This document shows, one piece after another, positions 16,548-22,500 of a stretch of DNA of 22,500 nt (position 1 is its first letter; every line of letters starts with the position of its first letter). A program made the position numbers and the translations under genes. Source of the DNA: Paulinella micropora (taxonomy: Eukaryota; Cercozoa; Imbricatea; Euglyphida; Paulinellidae). Below the pieces are notes generated by a model. That model was not told the origin of the DNA. It made no database searches and saw nothing but the letters and a program-made list of their open reading frames with translations. The stretch spans positions 72,501-95,000 of the forward strand of contig WBZZ01002596.1 of the NCBI GenBank assembly GCA_019918135.1, given 5' to 3'.

Positions 16548-17930
16548 ACTATACCTTCCTTGGCCAACTGTGGACCGGACACTAAGGTTTCATCAAGGTT
16601 AAGGCTTACCCACACACTCCCCAGATGTAGCCTGTTCTTTTCTCCTTTGCCGTTCACAGTCTGCATGTCTAAGGACCCTTTCTTAGTCACGGTGGTTTGC
16701 CCGTTAACCGTGTCTACCCGCTTTATCCCTCTCTTTACGTTGAACAGCTGGTGTTCCGCTCCTAACGGCACAAAGTGTAAGGTAGCTCCCGAGTCAAACA
16801 TGGGGTCCTTATCACCACCACGTCCTAGCAGGGCATGCTCAGCTAACCGTGCACATTTAGCCATCCACCCGCGTTCCACCATGAAGCGCACTAAATCGTC
16901 AACGGGATCAGCTTCCCCTTCTTGCTCGGGCAAATGAGTGTATTCTTTCTGTAACACGCTCTCGCCGGTGACGTTCACAACTCTCTCTCTGACTCGGAAG
17001 GGTCTAGTACGTGGCTGAGACACAGCGGCACTGTTGGCTGCGGCTTCTTCTATGGCCCAATGTCTCGGCCACCTAGGCTTGTTAATGGGGTACTCACTTC
17101 CTTTCGCCCAGTCATACAACAGCCTAGTCCACTCACCCCACATGTTCCGGAAATCGGCCTCATCCTTTTCTTCTTCACCACCCAAGGCCGGACGGTGTAG
17201 TCTACGCATCTCCTCTTGTTGTTCGGCCACGGCTCTGAGTCGGCTCTCTCGCTCCCCGGTAACTAGTCTAGTGGGGCTAGAGGTCTCACTTGATGTGGAG
17301 GGCGCCGCCGACTGTCCGGGACTAGTAGGTGAAGGCAACAGTGAAGTCACTTTTTGTTCCTCAGGTGCTACCATCTTAGTGTGAGACGTAAACTGGGGCA
17401 TCCCACTCACTGAGGCTCTCACAGTCTCAAAGAAACCAAAGGCACGGGCACCTACCGACCTACGCCTATTCGTCGGGCTAGTTGAGGGCGTAGTCACTGG
17501 ATTGCTATCCGTCCCGGCCGTCTCATCACTACTACCTGGGTCTGCCTCAGTGCTAGGGTCGGGGTCTATTGGAGACGGTACCCTGTCCGGGTTTCTACGA
17601 ACTTTGACCTCGTCCAGGCCTCTCGCAGGGGACTCTTCACCATCGCGCTCCTCCTCGTAGTCCGATTCCGAGGAAGGGTCAGTATCGGACTGCAACTCCG
17701 GAGGTTCACCCTCAATGTCCGCCAAACCATCAGGTTGGTAGTCCTCCGGTCCGGGCCTCACCTTTATCCCTTGTACCTTCTCCCTCTTTGCTTTAAGTCA
17801 AGATTTGAGGTTTTGGCTCATAACATCACTACCAGCCTCAGCCGGCTCGGTCTTTGAACCAATCTCGACTTTAGTGGCAGGTACCGCCGCCGGCACACTA
17901 GCCCCTTGTGGTCTACCCTTACTCTCTCTA
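16544..17930 (-). pseudogene. pol: Protease region of element 2
   Basis: The open frame covers 17761-16544. The same frame continues upstream to about 17930 past one TGA (near 17800). The N-terminal ~300 residues are Pro/Ser/Asp/Glu-rich and unrecognised. Near the end, DKDPMFDSGATLHFVPLG carries the aspartic protease box D-S-G-A-T (Asp codon at about 16795-16793). It is followed by NVKRGIKRVDTVNGQTTV and VWVSLNLDETLVSGPQL, the usual copia protease layout. The catalytic Asp is intact. The protein would process Gag-Pol. Confidence 0.82.
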
Positions 17931-18376
17931 CGTGGGGCTGGCACCACCGGACGGCGGAGTACCCCCGGGGCTCTTGCTCTCGCACCGGCACCGTAACCTC
18001 TTGTTGGGGCACAACTCCCCCACGAGAGGAAGATACTCCACCCCGGAAATACATTTGCTTGGCTTGGGCACCGGCATGGGGTTCATATAAGCGGTACACT
18101 TTCCTCCACGAGTGCACTCCGGACTACTCCCACGTTAGTGGCTGACGATTGATGATCCACGCAGTAAACTCACCAGGGGCACGGGGCTTTGCATAGTGAA
18201 TGATAGGAAGGAGAGACCAGTTCCAAGGGATTCCCCGTCTCGCCGCCTCGTGACACACAATGGCTTCAACCATCAAAGGGTGATTCCCACTACTGATCTG
18301 GCTTCCAAGCCCCTATTACCCATTTCACACATAAGGGGCAAATGATCCCTACGCGCCATGTCAGCGGCCCACAAAC
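17931..18376 (-). pseudogene. Degraded Gag-Pol junction of element 2
   Basis: Several short frames (for example 18117-17818) but no domain. Fragments of Ala/Pro/Arg-rich sequence join in frame with the protease region only from about 17930. It is likely decayed Gag-Pol spacer, and I cannot assign function. Confidence 0.4.
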
Positions 18377-20080
18377 TCAAAGCGTTATCACTCTCTTGTT
18401 TTCCCGGCTGGTACTGGTGTTCCACACAGTAATTGCTATCGATGAGCGTGGCTGCCTAGATATGTATGCTATTGAACTTGATTCAAAATCTTTCAAGCTA
18501 GCAACGCACCTACGCTTCCCTTCTGCCACCCCATGACAACGTCTCTCGTTCATCTTGGCTATGTCCGCGTCGTCCTCTAACAGTATTTCGATATGTCCCT
18601 TTTCGAAACAGTTACAGCACTTGGGACCCTTAATCTTGCTGCTCGTCACCCTTAGGGGTGTCTGCCGGTTTCGTGGTTGTCTTCTTGGCCTGGCGGGGTC
18701 GTGTTCAAACCTACACGTGTCTGCCCACTTACAACTCCCCTGCTGACCCCAAAGGAAACACACACCCTTCACCTTGCCCCCAATATGAAGGTAACGGCAC
18801 GAGGCACCACGTGAGCACTTGCCCTCCTCGCTGAAGATCCAGCACTCATCTTTGGCCTTACCCTTCCCTATCTTCCTGACAGCCAAACCCTTTTCAGTTG
18901 AACTAGTCACATTTGCGCGGTCAAACCTCTTGTCCAACTCTAAGGCACGGTCCTGCACAAACTTGAACCACGCTGTGAAGTCCCATTTGAATTGCTGCCG
19001 GTTTAGTTCGACCATCTCCACCCATACCTGCCACGCCTTCTTCACTCTAGGGTCAGACTGTTTGGGACCCACTAATGCGTCCTTCACTATCTGTTGAAGC
19101 CGGTTATCGTTTGGGGCTTGACCGTAGTCGGCCAACCATTCTCTTCTAGCGTTCAGGTCCACACACTGCCCCGCATACTGCTGCTTGCTAGTAAAAAGGA
19201 AGTCATTCAACTCCTTTACCCTACCCTGAACGTCGGCAGCGTGTCTACCTTTTGTACCGGGCTTGAAACCGGCCCCATAGAGCTTTTGGGTTCTGACCAA
19301 ACCTCAGACTTTCCTGGTTGGCTAAGTCCCGCACTAGCCCCTTGGCATCTCCACCGAGCATGTCATAGATGATATTGAACACCTTTTCCTTTTGCTTGCT
19401 CATTTCTGCAAGTATGCTCCCATCATAGGCCATCACCTGTCGTGTCAGTGCGCGAGCTTGATCAGCACCCCCTAGTGGGGTTTTGACCTTAGAGGGGTCC
19501 GTCTGTTCGCGGGAGGACCCACTCCTGCCGTCGCCCTTTGAGTCTGAGCCCCCAGCTGACAACCTATGTTTGTCCATGCTTGCAATCCCCCTCTAGAATA
19601 GAGATCGGAAGTGTCACGGTTTTCACCTTCTTCTTCTTCTTCAAACTCAGTGGATCCCTCATCCTTTGGGCTGCCGAACACCGGTTTATAAGACGGGGTT
19701 GGGGTTTTGTTTCCTTCATCTAACCCTAACGCCTCATCGAAGGTCTGAGTAGAAGGTTTTGGGTTTGGCATCTGCCACACACGTGTAGGTCACTTGGTTT
19801 TGTCTTCAAAGTATTCCCTTACCACGTCACGGTCTATGTCTGCCCAACTATTCAGCTCGGCCACTTCTTCTCAAGCTAACATAAAGTGCGGCACTTCCCT
19901 ACCCCGTAGTTGTATTCCTACCACGTTCTCCCTGCGAACGTATTGCTTATGGGTTACTTTTTCTTGTAGAACTTCCTTAGGAGCTGTGGAGTGACAGCTT
20001 TAAACTACTTGCCTATGCTGCAAAACCCATGCTTCTTTACCAGTGAATGTGATCTTGTTGTCTGCCTTACTAGTAGCCAT
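18377..20080 (-). pseudogene. gag: Gag of element 2 with two CCCH zinc fingers
   Basis: The likely start is ATG at 20080-20078 in an AGAAATGG context, encoding MATSKADNKITFTGKEAW. That frame has three in-frame stops before reaching the open part at 19780, then shifts near 19600 and again near 19300. The last frame (19300-18377) holds an alpha-helical capsid-like region. It is followed by two fingers of exact pattern C-x8-C-x5-C-x3-H (18844-18785 and 18760-18701), then a basic stretch and a zinc-knuckle-like KCCNCFEKGH lacking the final Cys. CCCH fingers of this spacing typically bind RNA, which would suit genome packaging. The terminal ~60 residues look degraded. Confidence 0.8.
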
Positions 20081-21025
20081 TTCTAACTACCGCCAGTCTT
20101 GCACAGGCGCACACCCACCTCACCCACTCACTCACACAGCACACAGCTATGCTCTCTACTTGTAAAATAGAGATAGAGTCACACCTTGCTCACTCTGTTC
20201 TGATGGCAGACACAGGCAAGCAACCACACACACGCCCACACAGAGAGGACACGTCAAAGGACACCAGCAGCCTCACACACACTCTACACAGTATAGTGCT
20301 TTAAGCTGCCACACCTCCCTTTATGCTCTCTCTTCACCAACGTGCGCTAGTACCACTGACTGTGTCGCTCAGACTCCACTAAGACCACCTCAGCTACCAC
20401 TTATGACAGCTTACCGTCAACAAAGAGTCCTATTTGCGAAGTCAGTTTGTCAACCTACTAAGGTTTGTAGTTGTTTTTGTACAACCACCTAAACAGCCAC
20501 TTAACGCTCCTAACCACGTGTCCAATGCACGGCTTTTCAGAGCACACAGTCTTACCATACTCCAAACAGAGAGCGGACTAGCTATTCCCTCTCTGCCTAT
20601 CCAGAGCACAACAAGCCAACCCTATAGCTACTTTGTAAGTCTGAGCACAGCAACTGGTGTGTCCGTGTGTCCTTCTCCACGGTTGAAGGAAACAAACACG
20701 TTCAACACAACCACGGTACGAGGAAAAAAAAAAAAAAAAACCTTTCAGATTGCACCCACGCCCGCAACCTTAACGGTAATGAGCAACCTCGGTCTGTCTT
20801 GTCCTCCTTGTCCCCCACCTTGCCACCCTCCCGCTGCACACAAGTAGAGCAGAGCGTGGGAAGTGTCTACAGTGATCAGCTGTAGGCACGGCAAATTCAA
20901 AATCAACTGTGCACTTTCCTGATACGGGGGTCACTTAAGGTAGACCCCACTGCACACCCCTTGAACGAAGGTCCTTGTCTGCGATCCGTTGCACAGGAAA
21001 CGCTTCAAGGCTCCCGAGCCTAACC
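20081..21025 (-). other. Leader of element 2 between 5' LTR and gag
   Basis: About 945 bp without a convincing reading frame. The plus strand is rich in CA and CT steps, so the element RNA leader would be GT-rich. It contains a 17-base A run at 20724-20740. Right after the LTR the minus strand reads GGTTAGGCTCGGGAGCC, the expected place of the primer-binding site. I cannot match it confidently to a tRNA. Confidence 0.6.
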
Positions 21026-21388
21026 CAATGCGGACAAAGGCCTCCGCAATGCTTCCCGTCGTGAACCGGCAATCGGGACATCCCCCTCTTACCGGTCGTA
21101 GACTTCACAGAACGAAGAATTTAACGTGACAGTAATGAGGAAAATTCCCGGGGCCCGCCAGTCCAACTTGAACTACCGAAGTCAAAAAAGATGTACCGTC
21201 CAAAAACTGACCCATGTAACGCACGGATATGGGTAAAAAGGGTAATGGTAAAAAGCTGGACTAAAATTGACTGCATTAATAACTAATAATACTAATAACA
21301 CTGAGTAACAACTACTACTAACGGACAGTTAAGTAATACTTCAGTGGACATAACTGAGGAGAAAGGGTCTAATTAATGTCCAATGATG
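21026..21388 (-). repeat. 5' LTR of element 2 (limits approximate)
   Basis: Homologous to 12434-12864 over its whole length, with indels. On the minus strand it begins CATCATTGG and ends near CGCATTG. Both ends differ from the canonical TG...CA. The outer limit is set by similarity to the other LTR (CATCA directly after the polypurine tract there). Confidence 0.8.
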
Positions 21389-21885
21389 GTTCCCTAACAC
21401 GGTGGCACAAGTCTTCCCAGAGTATCTTATTTTTTTCAGTGAAAGAACATCAACCATATCCACTTGAAAGTTGAATTTGAACGGTATGTTTGGCCGGAAC
21501 TCCTATTTTTCCGTATTACTTCGTAGACTCATCCCTCCAACTGGCAGCTTCAGCCTCGAGGCTGAAAGTACGAGAATCGCATTTCTGGGTCATGCCTATG
21601 AGAAAGTGCACTTTCTCATGGGAAACTGTCCGAAACATGGTTACTTCGGAAATGATAAGTTGAATTCTCTGGCGCTGCATATGTTAAACATATGGCAGAT
21701 TGTGTTTTTGGTGCAAATTGTGTGAAGTTTCAAGTCTTGTTTGTGATTCAAATTTTCGCCGCAACATCCATTGAAATCCCACGAAAATTTTTCGCCCGAC
21801 AAAGAAATCACGTGAAATTACAATTTGTGCTCAAGAAGTTTGTCAAAACATTCTGAAAGACATTTGCGTCACAAGTTGGGCATGA
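21389..21885. other. Flanking region with a palindrome cluster
   Basis: No gene can be assigned. A short open frame (21471-21725, plus) has no recognised domain and its sequence is dominated by the palindromes at 21549-21694, so I do not call it. The rest (21726-21885) is AT-rich and featureless. Confidence 0.55.
21549..21694. repeat. Cluster of four inverted repeats, two perfect palindromes
   Basis: An 18-bp perfect palindrome TTCAGCCTCGAGGCTGAA lies at 21549-21566. A 22-bp perfect palindrome with left half ATGAGAAAGTG lies at 21598-21619. Arms TCCGAA / TTCGGA lie at 21629-21634 and 21645-21650. Arms CATATGTT / AACATATG lie at 21678-21685 and 21687-21694 around a single A. All fall within 146 bp. 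Confidence 0.95.
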
Positions 21886-21900
21886 CACAGAAGATTTCGG

Positions 21901-22056
21901 GTCACGGTCCGGCAGGCACCAGAGGCCTCCTCTTGCGAGGCCGAGGTGTACGCCATGGTAGAAGCATACCACGGTCAAGACAAAATAATTAATTTCATAC
22001 AGGGCATCGCGGACGGCAAGGTCGCGGACGCGCTGGAGCCCGCCGCGGACAATTAG
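21901..22056 (+). pseudogene. Orphan RNase H fragment of a third copia-type element
   Basis: A plus-strand frame reads VRQAPEASSCEAEVYAMVEA and continues to a TAG at 22054-22056. It matches the RNase H of element 2 (PEASLCEAEVYAMVEA...) at about 31 of 39 residues, while most third codon positions differ. The family's catalytic Glu motif is present. No LTR or neighbouring domain was found around it, and similarity stops at a GC-rich break before the D-N-Q motif. It lies in the opposite orientation to element 2, so it is not part of that insertion. Confidence 0.85.
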
Positions 22057-22121
22057 TCCGATCCCTGTGTGCGGGCCGGGCCTGGCCTGACTGAGTCGAA
22101 CTTCTTGCAAGCAGGCTTAGC

Positions 22122-22128
22122 TTTTTTT

Positions 22129-22184
<56 letters not shown>

Positions 22185-22186
22185 TC
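22122..22186. repeat. (TTTC)n microsatellite
   Basis: A tetranucleotide TTTC array of about 65 bp, starting from a short T run. It is a homopyrimidine tract. Confidence 0.96.
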
Positions 22187-22443
22187 ATTCTTCGCCAGTG
22201 CAGTGAGGTTGGAGGCTTGACCCTTCCTGCCTCAGTCTTCCTTTTTGAGTCACGGTTCTTTATTCAGCTTCAAGTTTTTTTGGAAACTAGTATTCTGTTT
22301 TAGATCCAAATTTACTTTTGATGTACGATTTACCGTCGGCAGTTTGTCAATAGAAGCTGGCAAGCCGTGCTACTTCAAATATTGCAATAGAATGATCTTA
22401 CGTTGTTGTTATATCGGGATAATTAAATTGTCGTCCTATGCAG
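22187..22443. other. Unannotated AT-rich sequence
   Basis: No repeat or reading frame of note. The right end (TCGTCCTATGCAG) has the look of a splice acceptor. Confidence 0.5.
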
Positions 22444-22500
22444 CCAAGCGAAAGTGCCACGTCGTTTCGGCGGTCAAGTGCAAGGACGGCTACAACTTAG
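22444..22500 (+). other. Possible start of a host exon (tentative)
   Basis: After a TTGTCGTCCTATGCAG acceptor-like sequence, one frame reads KRKCHVVSAVKCKDGYNL to the window end. The C...KCKDGYNL spacing resembles the middle of a sushi/CCP module. The stretch is only 57 bp and two other frames are also nearly open, so this is a weak call. Confidence 0.2.

Larger units (their letters stand above)
12434..21388 (-). mobile_element. Ty1/copia-type LTR retrotransposon, element 2 (about 9 kb, defective)
   Basis: Minus-strand element with, in its own 5'-3' order: LTR (about 21388-21026), long leader, gag (20080), zinc-finger region, protease with DSGAT, integrase, reverse transcriptase with HVDD, RNase H (stop at 13204), polypurine tract and LTR (about 12864-12434). 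Domain order is copia-type. It is not a copy of element 1: LTRs, Gag and enzyme sequences differ throughout. The LTRs are recognisably homologous, but differ in length and by many indels, so the insertion is old. The exact ends and target duplication are uncertain. Confidence 0.9.

Noticed and set aside
20434..20847. 137-residue plus-strand frame in the element 2 leader
   Set aside because: No domain; it runs through a poly(A) tract and a Pro-rich low-complexity end, and lies antisense in the leader of the element.
21471..21725. 84-residue plus-strand frame over the palindromes
   Set aside because: No recognisable motif. The palindromic DNA explains most of its sequence. It was kept only as a palindrome observation.

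Overview
This looks like non-coding DNA from a large eukaryotic nuclear genome, most likely an animal and perhaps an aquatic invertebrate. The taxon is inferred only from repeat content: tRNA-derived SINEs with (ATT)n tails, very abundant microsatellites and two old Ty1/copia retrotransposons. No bacterial gene, no CRISPR array and no convincing intact host gene was found.

Layout. Positions 1-2075 hold a nested array of minus-strand SINE copies, each joined to the next through AAT/ATT microsatellites. Two copies keep a complete 71-nt tRNA-like head. Positions 2075-3720 are single-copy-looking DNA broken by long GT, GA, CTT, A and T tracts. Positions 3721-12124 are a complete plus-strand copia-type element (element 1) with 318/315-bp LTRs, a perfect 5-bp target-site duplication, a tRNA-half-type primer site and a polypurine tract. 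Positions 12130-12433 are flanking DNA. Positions about 12434-21388 are a second, different copia-type element (element 2) on the minus strand. Positions 21389-22500 hold a cluster of unusually perfect palindromes, an orphan RNase H fragment of a third related element, a TTTC microsatellite, and possibly the edge of a host exon.

Both elements follow the copia order gag - protease - integrase - reverse transcriptase - RNase H. Both are pseudogenised by frameshifts and in-frame stops. Element 1 has also lost the catalytic protease Asp and two of three integrase catalytic residues, but keeps the RT acidic residues. Element 2 keeps recognisable active-site residues in all its enzymes.

The features least like textbook copia elements are these: LTR ends that are not TG...CA (element 1 is CGTTG...CAACG, fixed by its target-site duplication); two canonical-spacing CCCH zinc fingers in element 2 Gag; a CxGxxxxGxxC...CxxH zinc-binding segment between Gag and protease in element 1; an extra stretch of about 45 residues inside element 2 RNase H; and a duplicated hairpin upstream of the element 1 polypurine tract.
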